DNA of 64,000 nucleotides, taken from Glycomyces fuscus (GTDB lineage: Bacteria > Actinomycetota > Actinomycetes > Streptosporangiales > Streptosporangiaceae). The stretch covers positions 1 to 64,000 of the forward strand of contig NYMS01000053.1 of the NCBI GenBank assembly GCA_002529455.1, written 5' to 3'. The notes beneath the pieces were generated by a model. It ran no database searches. It was given only the letters and a program-made list of their open reading frames with translations, and was not told where the DNA came from. This document shows, in pieces, positions 50,487 through 60,355 of this stretch (positions are counted from its first letter, which is position 1; every line of letters begins with the position of its first letter). The position numbers and the translations under genes are program-made.

Positions 50487-51962
50487 ATGCACTTCGACGT
50501 CGCTGCCCCCGATCCTGCTGGCATGGTGGCGTCGCTCAGTTCACTCGGTTACTCGCTTCCCGCCGCCGTCGCCGACCTCGTGGACAACAGCGTCTCGGCA
50601 GAGGCCAAGAATATCGACGTCGATTTCACGTGGGACGGCCAGAAATCCTGGATCTCTGTGACGGACGACGGCAGAGGGATGACGGAGTCCGAGCTGGTAA
50701 CCGCCATGACGGTGGCGGCCCGCGGTGCGTCTGCCGAGCGGAGCGCCACGGATCTTGGTCGTTTCGGTGTGGGGCTGAAGTCCGCCTCCTTCTCCCAGTG
50801 CCGCAAGCTCACCGTCGCCACGGTCAAGGAGGGAGCTTGGCACATCCGAACGTGGGACCTGGCGGTCGTGGAGTACTACAAGGAGTGGCGGCTCCTCCAC
50901 GACCCTGGCGACACGACCACCTCCCTCCTGCGTCAGATCGCGGGGAGCATGCGGCACGGGACCATCGTCGTGTGGGAGCAGCTCTCCGGTTACCACAAAA
51001 CCGCCGTGAACAGCGACGACGAAAAGACACAGGCCCAGTTCTACGCGGAGGTGGAGCGTACCGAAGCTCATCTCTCGATGGTCTTCGCCCGTTTCCTTCA
51101 GCGCCCGGCACGGTGCCGGATCCGTGTGCGTGGTTCCGCCCTATCCCCATGGGACCCCTTTCTGTCCACGCACCCGTCAGTGCAGCGGATCCCCGTGGAG
51201 CCCTTGCCGCTGGGGTCGGAGTCGGTGCGTGTGGAGCCCTTCGTCCTCCCGACGGCGCAGCGTCTCTCACATGCCGAGTACGAGTCAGCCGCCGGGCAGA
51301 GAGGATGGCTGGGCCAGCAGGGATTCTACGTTTACCGCCGTGATCGCCTGATCCTGGCCGGTGACTGGCTGGGGATTCGTGGCCTGCGGCGTGAGGAGAA
51401 GTACAACCTCGCGCGAATCGCCGTGGACATCCCCGCGGAGTCCGATACCGACTGGGGTGTGGACGTGCGCAAGGCGAGCGTGGTTCCCCCCGTCTCCCTG
51501 CGTGGTCAACTGGAGAGGATCGCCAGGTACACCCGCGAGGTTGCCTCCCGTTCCGCACGGCAGCGTGGCCGGGTGGTGTCGCGGGCGCACGGCGACCCCC
51601 TGAAGTTCGCCTGGAACGTGAAGCGCCACGATGACCAGATCGTTCTGCGCATCAACAGGAAACACCCCTTGGTGAAGGCAGCGATGGACGACCAGGGCGG
51701 TCATCGGGATGTCGTTCGCTCAATGATCCGTCTCCTTGAGGAGACGGTCCCGGTCACGGCGCTTCGCATGCTTCACGAGACCGACACGGTTGATGACCCC
51801 GAACCCTTCGGTGGTCCAGGACCGGCCGCTCCGGAGACCGTCAATATCGCCCGACAGGTGTACGAAGCGCTTCTTGGGCAGGGCCGGTCCCCTGAGGAGG
51901 CCCGGGAAACACTCAGCTCCATGCCGCCCTTCGACGAGCAGCTGGGTTTCTGGAACTCCTGA
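50487..51962 (+). CDS. MORC/MutL-type GHKL ATPase of the defence operon
   Basis: 491 residues from ATG at 50487, seven bases after GGAG; GTG at 50463 and 50481 are alternatives. GHKL motifs are clear: AVADLVDNSVSA (Asn near 30), VTDDGRGM near 59, and GRFGVGLKSASFSQC near 91. The second domain ends with KASVVPPVSL, where the catalytic Lys of the S5 fold may lie. Such ATPases clamp around DNA and, in the MZA and MORC restriction-like systems, are thought to move or signal along invading DNA. It is followed 48 bases later by the Z1 gene. Confidence 0.9.
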   Translation: MHFDVAAPDPAGMVASLSSLGYSLPAAVADLVDNSVSAEAKNIDVDFTWDGQKSWISVTDDGRGMTESELVTAMTVAARGASAERSATDLGRFGVGLKSASFSQCRKLTVATVKEGAWHIRTWDLAVVEYYKEWRLLHDPGDTTTSLLRQIAGSMRHGTIVVWEQLSGYHKTAVNSDDEKTQAQFYAEVERTEAHLSMVFARFLQRPARCRIRVRGSALSPWDPFLSTHPSVQRIPVEPLPLGSESVRVEPFVLPTAQRLSHAEYESAAGQRGWLGQQGFYVYRRDRLILAGDWLGIRGLRREEKYNLARIAVDIPAESDTDWGVDVRKASVVPPVSLRGQLERIARYTREVASRSARQRGRVVSRAHGDPLKFAWNVKRHDDQIVLRINRKHPLVKAAMDDQGGHRDVVRSMIRLLEETVPVTALRMLHETDTVDDPEPFGGPGPAAPETVNIARQVYEALLGQGRSPEEARETLSSMPPFDEQLGFWNS

Positions 51963-52010
51963 CCCACCCGTCAACCCCCACCCCAACCGGCCCAGCCACA
52001 GGAGGTCACT

Positions 52011-54800
52011 GTGAGTACCACCCCCGAGAACAGGCTCGAGAAGGCCGAACAGACCGCGGTATTGCTCCTGCCAGGTGACCGCCAGGCAACACCGGACGAG
52101 GTGGACTTCGCCGTGAATACCGCGGTCAGCATCCTTGCTGCACAGGGGATCACCGTGGAGCGTGACCAGGTGCGCAAGGCGATCGAGGCCCGGGCTTCCG
52201 TGTTCCAGGCTGATTCCTCCGCGATGAGGAACGACGAGGGCCACGTGCCCTGGCTCGCTGATGCCAAGGCCGACCGCAAGTGGGACTTCTGGGATCGCTA
52301 CCGGCGCTACCTCCTGAGTGTCTCCAAGCTCCCGACACAGGTCGTGCGCCGGCTCGATCAGAGCACCGACGACGTTCTCGGTGAGCTGGAAGATCCTCAG
52401 AGGGAAGGTGTTTGGCGCCGGACCGGACTCGTGATCGGACAGGTCCAGTCCGGCAAGACGGGACAGTTCATCGGGCTCGCCGCGAAGGCGGCTGACGCCG
52501 GTTATCGGCTCATCGTGGTGTTCGCCGGGATCCACAACGACCTGCGCAGCCAGACCCAGCTCCGTATCGACGAAGGGCTCCTCGGGTTCGACACCCAGTA
52601 CCAGTTCCGCTCGGACGACGACGCGCATCGTCATATCGGCGTTGGCGCGATGTCGCACGACAAACGACTGAAGGCCGCGTCGCTCACCACCAGTCACGAG
52701 AAGGGAGACTTCGCCCGTAAGACGGCGGTTTCCGCGAACGTGCCGGTGGGCAGTGTCCCGGTGGTCCTCGTGGTCAAGAAGAACCGGCGGATCATCGACA
52801 ACCTGCGGGATTGGGTGATTGACAACCACGGGGTGCAGGATCCGGAGACCGGCCGGATGGTCGTTCCTGATCTCCCACTGTTCGTGATCGACGACGAAGC
52901 CGACAACGCTGGGGTGAACACCTCCAAGGACCCCGACACCAACCCGTCGGCGATCAACAAGGCCATCAGGCGCTTGGTCAACAGCTTCACGAAGGCTTCC
53001 TACGTCGGCTACACCGCGACCCCCTTCGCGAACATCTACATCAACCCCGACACGGACCACGACGAACTGGGCCCCGACCTTTTCCCGGAGAGCTTCATCC
53101 GCACCCTGCGGGCGCCGTCCAACTATCTCGGTCCCGAGCGTCTCTTCGGTCTGCAGACTGACAGCGAAGAGGAGGACATCGAGCCGCTGCCACTGATAAG
53201 GCACATCAAGGACACAGACCTCTGGGTGCCGGACAAGCACAAGTCCCACCACCAGGTTCCTGACTTTCTCCCTGGGTCGTTGCAGCGAGCCATCCGGTCG
53301 TTTGTCCTGACCTGCGCAGCACGTCGAGCGCGAGGGCAGGTCGCCGTGCACAACTCCATGCTGGTGCACGTGACCCGCTTCACCGCCGTGCAACAACAGG
53401 TTCGCGACCAGATCGACGCTCATGTGCGTCTGCTCTTCGACGTCCTCCAGGACAGGTTCAGCAGCGCCCGTGAAGAACTCGAGGAGGAGCTGCGACAGTT
53501 GTGGGAGGAGGACTTCGTCCCCTGCACAGAGGACATGAACGGGGACAGGATCGACTGGGAGGAGGTCGAACCCCATCTCCACGCCGCCCTCGCGAAGATC
53601 ACCGTCATGGCCGTCAACGGCGCGGCGAAGGACGCCCTGCAGTACTACGAGCGCCGGGAGACCGGCCTGTCGGTCGTCGCCATCGGAGGCGAGAAGCTCT
53701 CCCGCGGTCTGACCCTCGAAGGGCTGTCGGTCAGCTACTACCTGCGTGCCTCCAAGACGTATGACACTCTGCTGCAGATGGGTCGCTGGTTCGGCTACCG
53801 TCCCCGATACGAGGACCTGTGTCGGCTGTACACGACACGTACGCTGCAGCGCCAGTACGCGGAGATCACCGCGGCCACCGACGAACTCCGGCGCGATGTC
53901 GAGGAGATGTCCGCGGTGGGGCTGACCCCCCGCGAGTACGGTCTCAAGGTCAGGACCTCGTCACTCGGCCTCGGCATCACGGCGTCCAACAAGATGAGGC
54001 AGGGCACGCGTGTCCGCCTCAGCTACTCCGGTGAGCTTCCCGAGACGACAATCTTCGACCTCTCCGAGAAGGCGGTCCGCCACAACCACGAGCTTCTCGA
54101 ATCGTTTGTCGCACGCCTCGACGCACTCGGCTCCGGAAAGAAGGATGAGCGGAGTGGAAGCATCACGTGGAGTGGTGTTGCAAGCTCGGACATCACCGAG
54201 GGTTTCCTCGACTCCTATCTCACCGACCGGCAGGCACAGCGGGTGCGGCCGGCCTTCATCGCGGAATACGTACGTCAGTGCGCCAGGCAGGGTGAATTGA
54301 GTAACTGGACAGTCCGCCTCGCCAGCCGCCTGCCCGAGGGGGCGGTGGCCGAGATCGCGGGCCATTCCATCGGCCTCATCACCCGCAGCCACTCCAAAGC
54401 CTCGGAGGTCTTTCCCGGCCGCTACACGATCAAGCGCATAGTCAGCCCTTCCGACGAGCTCTGCGACCTGAGCGACGATCAGAAGGACCTTGCGTTGAAG
54501 GCCACGAAGGAAGCCGCAAAGGGGAAGCTCAACAGGAAGGGCGAACCACTGGCCCCCGACACCCCCCGCGGTCGGCCTCTGCGGCACCAGCGTCGTCCGG
54601 ACCAGCCGTTGCTTCTGCTGTATCCCCTCAGCCCTGCCGAGGTGGGCAAGTCGTCGGGGAACCCCGAGCCGGTCGCTCCTCTGGTCGGGTTCGCCATAAG
54701 CTTCCCTTTCTCCCGCCACCAGCTGAAGACCGAGTACGTGGTGAACGACATCTGGTTCAAGCAGGACATGGAGTTCGACGACTTCGAGGACGAAGAATGA
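52011..54800 (+). CDS. Z1-domain helicase-like protein
   Basis: 929 residues from GTG at 52011 with AGGAGG upstream. The family's P-loop is IGQVQSGKTGQFIGLA near 140. Walker B is PLFVIDDEADNAGVN near 290, followed by SYVGYTATPFANIYI. RGLTLEGLSVSYYLRAS and MGRWFGYRPRYEDLCRLYTT near 560-600 make up the C-terminal Z1 signature. Z1 proteins are superfamily-2-like ATPases found in predicted restriction/defence operons. The stop codon overlaps the next start (ATGA). Confidence 0.94.
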   Translation: MSTTPENRLEKAEQTAVLLLPGDRQATPDEVDFAVNTAVSILAAQGITVERDQVRKAIEARASVFQADSSAMRNDEGHVPWLADAKADRKWDFWDRYRRYLLSVSKLPTQVVRRLDQSTDDVLGELEDPQREGVWRRTGLVIGQVQSGKTGQFIGLAAKAADAGYRLIVVFAGIHNDLRSQTQLRIDEGLLGFDTQYQFRSDDDAHRHIGVGAMSHDKRLKAASLTTSHEKGDFARKTAVSANVPVGSVPVVLVVKKNRRIIDNLRDWVIDNHGVQDPETGRMVVPDLPLFVIDDEADNAGVNTSKDPDTNPSAINKAIRRLVNSFTKASYVGYTATPFANIYINPDTDHDELGPDLFPESFIRTLRAPSNYLGPERLFGLQTDSEEEDIEPLPLIRHIKDTDLWVPDKHKSHHQVPDFLPGSLQRAIRSFVLTCAARRARGQVAVHNSMLVHVTRFTAVQQQVRDQIDAHVRLLFDVLQDRFSSAREELEEELRQLWEEDFVPCTEDMNGDRIDWEEVEPHLHAALAKITVMAVNGAAKDALQYYERRETGLSVVAIGGEKLSRGLTLEGLSVSYYLRASKTYDTLLQMGRWFGYRPRYEDLCRLYTTRTLQRQYAEITAATDELRRDVEEMSAVGLTPREYGLKVRTSSLGLGITASNKMRQGTRVRLSYSGELPETTIFDLSEKAVRHNHELLESFVARLDALGSGKKDERSGSITWSGVASSDITEGFLDSYLTDRQAQRVRPAFIAEYVRQCARQGELSNWTVRLASRLPEGAVAEIAGHSIGLITRSHSKASEVFPGRYTIKRIVSPSDELCDLSDDQKDLALKATKEAAKGKLNRKGEPLAPDTPRGRPLRHQRRPDQPLLLLYPLSPAEVGKSSGNPEPVAPLVGFAISFPFSRHQLKTEYVVNDIWFKQDMEFDDFEDEE

Positions 54801-55807
54801 TCGACGAGAGTGTGTGGCAGGAACTGGAGACCCACCAGCAGACTTCGGGCAGATCCACCCGGAGGCTCCACCCGGACTCCCCACATGACATCCAGGTGTC
54901 GGTAACGCACCCCGCCCTCCGGCGGATGCTGCTGCTGGGTACCGACGCCAGGACCGCCGACTCCGTACGTCAGGAGATCCACGGACTGCCGGCCACGCGC
55001 GGCTTGCAGCTGGACCTGTCGTCGGTGTCCGGCAACCACCACGAGCTCCAGGTCATGCTCACCGACGACGAACTGGCGGAGGTGTTCACCCCTCTGGTCT
55101 CCGACATCGCAGAGGTGGTAAGTGACGCACCGACCACCGAGACGGCTGCGAAGGCCGCGGTGCGCCGCTACGTCAGGTGGCAGCAGCTACTGCGCTCCGT
55201 GGCGCGTGAGGGCCTGTCAAGACAAGCCCGGTGTGGTCTCTTCGGTGAACTCCACTTCCTCCTCGAGTACGTGTTTCCTGCTGTGGACCAGTACATGGCG
55301 GTCAGCTCTTGGACCGGCCCACGGCAGACGAACCAGGATTTTCAGCTGCCCGGTGCCGCAGTCGAGGTCAAGGCGACCACAGCCCGCTCCGCCCGGACGA
55401 TCCAGATCGCCAATGAGCGACAGCTGGACACGGCCGACTCGACGCCCCTCGCCCTGGCCCATGTGGTCCTCGATGACCGGCGGCAAGGGCTCGGCAGAAG
55501 TCTGAACACCTTGGTCGACGAGATACGGTCCCGTCTGACCTCATCGCCGTCTGCCGCCCAGCGCTTCGAGGGTCTGCTGGTCCAAGCCGGTTACCTGCCG
55601 AATCAGCGGGACCTCTACGATCATGATCGCTATACACCGCGTCGCAGCGAGTTCTGGGCGATCGGGGAGGGTTTCCCACGCATCGTCGAGGCCCAACTGC
55701 CGCCCGGGGTAGGCAATTGCACCTACACCATCGATGTGTCGGCCTTGGCCGCCCACAGCCTGACCGCCGAACAACTGGTCGACCTGATCCGAGGAACCCA
55801 TGGCTGA
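54797..55807 (+). CDS. PD-(D/E)XK motif protein (DUF4420)
   Basis: 336 residues. The nuclease core is visible as GLFGELHFLLEYVFP (helix with Glu near 150) and TNQDFQLPGAAVEVKATTAR (Asp, then E-V-K). The N- and C-terminal parts (VQASPLTAEQLVDLI-like end) are typical of DUF4420. In MZA-type operons it is the presumed DNA-cutting subunit. It overlaps the preceding gene by four bases and the AIPR gene by eight. Confidence 0.9.
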   Translation: MIDESVWQELETHQQTSGRSTRRLHPDSPHDIQVSVTHPALRRMLLLGTDARTADSVRQEIHGLPATRGLQLDLSSVSGNHHELQVMLTDDELAEVFTPLVSDIAEVVSDAPTTETAAKAAVRRYVRWQQLLRSVAREGLSRQARCGLFGELHFLLEYVFPAVDQYMAVSSWTGPRQTNQDFQLPGAAVEVKATTARSARTIQIANERQLDTADSTPLALAHVVLDDRRQGLGRSLNTLVDEIRSRLTSSPSAAQRFEGLLVQAGYLPNQRDLYDHDRYTPRRSEFWAIGEGFPRIVEAQLPPGVGNCTYTIDVSALAAHSLTAEQLVDLIRGTHG

Positions 55808-57818
55808 GCACGACCTCCACGAGTACGCACGCACGCTGGTGACCGACATCCAGGCGCTGGCGGACGCCGAGGGCGGCTCGATTCCGATCACGTTCACCCA
55901 GTACGTACTCGAGGTCCTCGAGGAGGCCGGGGTGGCCACCGACGCCGCGCTCGCGTACCACTCCTCTCGAGGGCTGGAGGTCTACGGTTACGGCCTGCCT
56001 GAGGACGGGTCCAGCCTCGACCTCTACACCACGGACTTCAACCTGACCCCGTTGAGTAGCAAACTGACCAAGTCCGAGTCCGACAGGCTCTTCCGCAGGT
56101 TGTTCGCGTTCCTGAACAAACACCGAGCCATCCGCCCCAACCAGGAGGACAACACCGACGTGCACGACATGTGCGTCGGTGTGGAGAAAGCGTTGCCGAA
56201 CGTTTCGAGGATCCGCCTCTTTCTCCTGAGCAACCGGGTCAGCACGACAAGCGCCCCGGAGCCCAGGGAGTTCGAGGGGATCCCTGTCACGCACGAGCTG
56301 TGGGACCTTGCGCGGTTCCACAGGCACGAGACCTCCGGAAACATCGGCGAACCCATCAAGGTGACGTTCGATCGTCCTCTTCCCTGCCTGGCAGCGCACA
56401 GCGACGAGCCGAACTACTCGGTTGTACTGACCGTCATCCCCGGTCGGCAGCTCGCTGAACTGTACAAGGAGCACCGAACCCGGTTGCTCGAACTCAACGT
56501 CCGCTCCTTCCTCCAGGTCCGTGGTGCCGTGAACAAGGGCATCCGGGACACCTTGCTGGAGGCTCCGAGCCGCTTCCTCGCCTACAACAACGGCGTGACT
56601 GCCACCGCCTCGGACGTGGAATTCGAGACCGATGAGGCTGGCAATCCCATCGCGATCAGGAACATGACCGGCCTCCAGATCGTCAACGGGGGCCAGACCA
56701 CCGCCTCGCTGCACCACGTCCTGACTCAGTACAAGCGGGACCTGGACGGGGTCCATGTACAGATGAAACTCACGATCGTCGACCCCGCGCACCTGTCCGA
56801 GATCGTTCCGAAGATTTCCCAGTACTCCAACACCCAGAACAAGGTGACGCTGGTCGACTTCAGTTCGAACCACGATTTCCATGTCGCCTTCGAGCGTGTC
56901 TCCCGTAGCCTTTGGGCTCCTGCGACCGACGGCAGCGGCCAGGAGACACGTTGGTTCTACGAGCGAGCACGAGGCCAATACACCGACAAGTCCGCCGAGT
57001 ACAAGACCCGTGCCGCAAAGAGCAGGTTCAAGCAGATCACGCCGAGCGGACAGAGGTTCAGTAAGTCCGACCTGGCCACCTTCGTGCACTCTTGGGAGCA
57101 GCTTCCGTACTGGGTGAGCCGTGGCGCCCAGAAGAACTTCGCCTACTTCATGCAGCGGATTGAGAAGTCCGCCCCGGTCGTGGACGTGCAGTACTGCAAG
57201 CGGGCCATCGCCGCAGCACTCCTCTTCCGGGCTGCGGACCAGACCGCTCGTGTGCACTCGGCGGGCAGTCACAAACGGCTGATCACGACCTACACGGTTG
57301 CCCGGCTCTCGCTCGCCACCGACAAGCGGATCGATCTCGACAGGATCTGGAACGAGCAGGGGACCACGGACGCCCTGAGGGATGCCCTCGACGAACTCTG
57401 TCCCCTGGTCATGGAGAAGGTGATCTCCGGCGATCGACACGTGTCGGAATGGGCGAAGAAGCCCGACTGCTGGGACGAAGTGTCCCGCATCTCGTGGACG
57501 CTTCCCGATGCGCTGGCAGCCGAACTCACGACCGAGCCCTTCGAGATCGCCTCTCTCGAGAGCACCAGGTACGAAGAGGCCGAAGACGCCGTGGGGGACA
57601 TTTCCAGCCAGGAGTGGCGGGCTCTCGCGGACTGGGCCCGCGAAGGCCGGGTCCTGCGCTCCGTGGACAGGCAGCTTGCCGACCGTGTTGCACAGCGTCT
57701 GTTCCAGGGGCGACGGGTCACCGGGACCCAGGCCATGCAGGCCATGGAGGTCTACGAAGAGGCCTTGCGGCATGGATTCCACCCAGTGCCTGACAGCCTC
57801 GACCAGGAGATCGTGTGA
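55800..57818 (+). CDS. AIPR-family protein (abortive infection/phage resistance)
   Basis: 672 residues from ATG at 55800. The family signature lies at 260-310: FLAYNNGVTATASDVEFE, then MTGLQIVNGGQTTASLHHV. It is followed by NTQNKVTLVDFSSNHDFH and RWFYERARGQYTDK. AIPR proteins accompany Z1 and DUF4420 proteins and some abortive-infection plasmids. The biochemical role is not established. It is the last gene of the operon. Confidence 0.93.
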   Translation: MAEHDLHEYARTLVTDIQALADAEGGSIPITFTQYVLEVLEEAGVATDAALAYHSSRGLEVYGYGLPEDGSSLDLYTTDFNLTPLSSKLTKSESDRLFRRLFAFLNKHRAIRPNQEDNTDVHDMCVGVEKALPNVSRIRLFLLSNRVSTTSAPEPREFEGIPVTHELWDLARFHRHETSGNIGEPIKVTFDRPLPCLAAHSDEPNYSVVLTVIPGRQLAELYKEHRTRLLELNVRSFLQVRGAVNKGIRDTLLEAPSRFLAYNNGVTATASDVEFETDEAGNPIAIRNMTGLQIVNGGQTTASLHHVLTQYKRDLDGVHVQMKLTIVDPAHLSEIVPKISQYSNTQNKVTLVDFSSNHDFHVAFERVSRSLWAPATDGSGQETRWFYERARGQYTDKSAEYKTRAAKSRFKQITPSGQRFSKSDLATFVHSWEQLPYWVSRGAQKNFAYFMQRIEKSAPVVDVQYCKRAIAAALLFRAADQTARVHSAGSHKRLITTYTVARLSLATDKRIDLDRIWNEQGTTDALRDALDELCPLVMEKVISGDRHVSEWAKKPDCWDEVSRISWTLPDALAAELTTEPFEIASLESTRYEEAEDAVGDISSQEWRALADWAREGRVLRSVDRQLADRVAQRLFQGRRVTGTQAMQAMEVYEEALRHGFHPVPDSLDQEIV

Positions 57819-58471
57819 GCGCGACGGTCCCGAACAGCCGGGGCTGTCACTCCAAGGGTTGGGACGCCTGCGATACCACTCTCCGCATGTGGAACACCGC
57901 TCTGGAGAGTATGTGCCGGTAGTCGTCCCGGTGGGAGAGGGGCGGGCTGGCCCACAAGAATAAGTCAGATGTCCACACCGCCATCGTGGTCCTCAGCTGT
58001 ACCTGCCCGGAGCGCGAGAAGACTGACCACCCGGCCTTGAGAGAATCCCCTCACGGTCCTCGCTCAGGTGGTGTCCACAGGTGGCTCGTAGTCCCTGACA
58101 GCGACGAAGCCGTTCAGTACCTTGTACGGTGTGGGGACCATCAGTGCCCCGTGGTCGTCACTGACCTGGGAGGTGATGTCGTATCGCGGTGTCGAACGGC
58201 CATCATTCCTTGGCTGAGAGGTCGAAAGCGAGCGAATCACCGCAGGCAGGGTTCCGCACCGACCTGTCGGAATGTGTGTCTAGTATGGACTTGCCGAGTG
58301 CAGTGTCCCCAAGGCTGGCCACGATTGCCCCCACTCCCCTCCCAGCGGGGAGCCTCTCGGAAGGCCCGGTCTCCTTGATTCCGATCTATCAACGATCGGC
58401 CAATCGCCTTGCCTGTAGCGGCAGACCGTGTTGCCCTGGTGGTGAAAACCTGCAGTGTCGAGGAGGTCCTA
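57819..58471 (+). other. 653-bp intergenic stretch before the methyltransferase
   Basis: No protein could be supported here; one frame is open at 57986-58378 but its sequence is of shadow character. A TAGTAT hexamer at 58281-58286 could be a -10 box for the methyltransferase gene. This length is unusual inside a compact operon, and a small gene or RNA may be hidden. Confidence 0.4.
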
Positions 58472-60355
58472 GTGTCGTTCTATGGAGTGAAACTGCATCG
58501 CAGTGACGTACTCCAACTCGGTGAGCACCCCGAGGCGTGCACGAAGGAAACCTTCACCACCTGGTGTGACGCTCGTATCTCCTCGGGTGCACGGTTGGCC
58601 GTTGACCTGTTCTCGGGGGCGGGAGGGCTGAGCCTGGGACTCGAACAGGCAGGCTGGACCGTTGCAGCCTCCGTCGACTCCGACCTTCGGGCTCTTCAGA
58701 CTCATCGGGCGAACTTTCCCGGTCTCGCCCTCGACGTGGATCTTGGTGACCCGGAGGAACGCGGGGAACTCGTCTCTCTCCTCAGGAAGGCCGAGATCGA
58801 CCTGGTCGCCGGTGGGCCGCCCTGTCAACCCTTCAGTCGGGCCGGTCGCAGCAAGATCCGGAGTCTGGTCGAACTGGGAGTCCGGGACGCCAACGACGAA
58901 CGTCGCCAGCTCTGGCAGGCATTCGTGGACGTGGTCCTCGGGGTGAAGCCGCGGGTGGTTCTCATGGAGAACGTGCCCGACATGGCCCTCGGTGACGACT
59001 TCTCCGTGGTGCGCCACATCGTTCACATGCTGGAATCCGAGGGATACTTCACGGAAGTTCGCCTTGTCGATGCGTGGAAGTACGGAGTTCCACAGCACCG
59101 CAAACGTCTCATCCTGCTGGCGCGTCTTGATTCGGACGAGTTCTCCTGGCCGGACGAGGAGCTGACGCCACGCGTGCACCTGCGCGAGGCCATCAGTGAT
59201 CTCCCTTCGCTCTCCGAGGATCCTGACGACGCGCTGCACGTGGGTGCCAGAAGGATGCGGTACACGCCCATGAGCGCGCCACCTCCCTTCGTTCAGTTGA
59301 TGCGTAAGGAGGTCACCGAGAATGACGTCGTTCATGACCACATGACCCGACCGGTCCGCAGCGATGATCTGGAGATCTTCAAGCTGATGGACCATCGCAC
59401 GCTTTATTCGGATATTCCCGAAGAACTTCGCCGGTATGACGCCGAGAACTATGACGACAAGTACAAGCGTCTGGACTGGGATAACTACAGCAGGTCGGTG
59501 ACCGCGCACATCGCCAAAGACGGGTACTGGTACATCCATCCCGAGCAGCATCGGACTCTTACTGTCCGCGAGGCCGCACGTATCCAGACTTTCCCGGACC
59601 AATTTCGTTTTGCCGGAACACGTAGCGACGCGTTTCGACAGATTGGCAACGCGGTACCGCCTCTCTTGGGAAAGGCTGCGGCCTCTGCTCTCGTGCCGAC
59701 AGGAAAGTCCGTTCCCAGCAAGAACTCCTGGTTGGACCTCCACGATGATCTCGCTGGTTGGGCCTCCAAACGGCGGGAGAAGCAGTGGTTCCTCTATCCC
59801 AGGATGGGGCGGGCCGTGGCTGCTGTCGTCGCCCTTCTTCGACCGGGCAGGGAGCTCCCAGCTGGGTTGTCCGAGAGTCTGAAGGTGATCGTCGGGGAAC
59901 CGAAGGTTCTCAAGAAACATCTCGACAGCATTCGGAACACTTCTGATCTGCCCGAGAAGTGGGCGGCTCGTCTGCAGAAGCTCGAAGGGCTGACTGCCAA
60001 GCGCAGTGTCTGGGCCGAGGACGACGAACTCGTCGAGGCCCTTGGGTTCACGACTGCTGAAGAGGAGGTCTTCCGACTGCTCAGGGGCGCCAACATCATG
60101 CTCACCAGCCAGGGGAGTCTGAGAGTCGCCATGCGGGTTGTACGTGGTTCCACGGAGGTGAGGAACCGACTCACCGACGGCCGCGTGAACCTGGCGAGGA
60201 TCATCGGAGGAGGTCAGGAGGCCCCGCTTCGGATGGCGGCGATCCGTGAGATCAGTACCACGCACTGTCTTCCCAACGAGCCGTTGTGTGCCACCTGTCC
60301 GTTGACACAGTGGTGCCGGTTCGCAGAGGCCAGGGGTCAGCAGCGTCTTTGGTGA
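58472..60355 (+). CDS. C5-cytosine DNA methyltransferase with C-terminal endonuclease-III-like [4Fe-4S] extension
   Basis: 627 residues from GTG at 58472, five bases after GAGGAGG. Dcm motifs: I VDLFSGAGGLSLGL near 45, IV GGPPCQPFSRAG with catalytic Cys118, VI VVLMENVPDM, VIII QHRKRLILLA, IX TVREAARIQTFPD and X FRQIGNAVPP. The catalytic fold ends near residue 410. The remaining 215 residues are helical and finish with C-x6-C-x2-C-x5-C (Cys599, 606, 609, 615), exactly the spacing of the endonuclease III/MutY iron-sulfur loop. I could not identify the helix-hairpin-helix or catalytic Lys/Asp. It modifies host DNA within the defence island and may repair deaminated 5-methylcytosine. Its 3' end overlaps the convergent Vsr gene by 19 bases. 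Confidence 0.9.
   Translation: MSFYGVKLHRSDVLQLGEHPEACTKETFTTWCDARISSGARLAVDLFSGAGGLSLGLEQAGWTVAASVDSDLRALQTHRANFPGLALDVDLGDPEERGELVSLLRKAEIDLVAGGPPCQPFSRAGRSKIRSLVELGVRDANDERRQLWQAFVDVVLGVKPRVVLMENVPDMALGDDFSVVRHIVHMLESEGYFTEVRLVDAWKYGVPQHRKRLILLARLDSDEFSWPDEELTPRVHLREAISDLPSLSEDPDDALHVGARRMRYTPMSAPPPFVQLMRKEVTENDVVHDHMTRPVRSDDLEIFKLMDHRTLYSDIPEELRRYDAENYDDKYKRLDWDNYSRSVTAHIAKDGYWYIHPEQHRTLTVREAARIQTFPDQFRFAGTRSDAFRQIGNAVPPLLGKAAASALVPTGKSVPSKNSWLDLHDDLAGWASKRREKQWFLYPRMGRAVAAVVALLRPGRELPAGLSESLKVIVGEPKVLKKHLDSIRNTSDLPEKWAARLQKLEGLTAKRSVWAEDDELVEALGFTTAEEEVFRLLRGANIMLTSQGSLRVAMRVVRGSTEVRNRLTDGRVNLARIIGGGQEAPLRMAAIREISTTHCLPNEPLCATCPLTQWCRFAEARGQQRLW

Noticed and set aside
57986..58378. A 130-codon frame between AIPR and the methyltransferase
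   Set aside because: No ribosome site, no domain, odd Cys/Arg/Pro composition at the end. Treated as non-coding.
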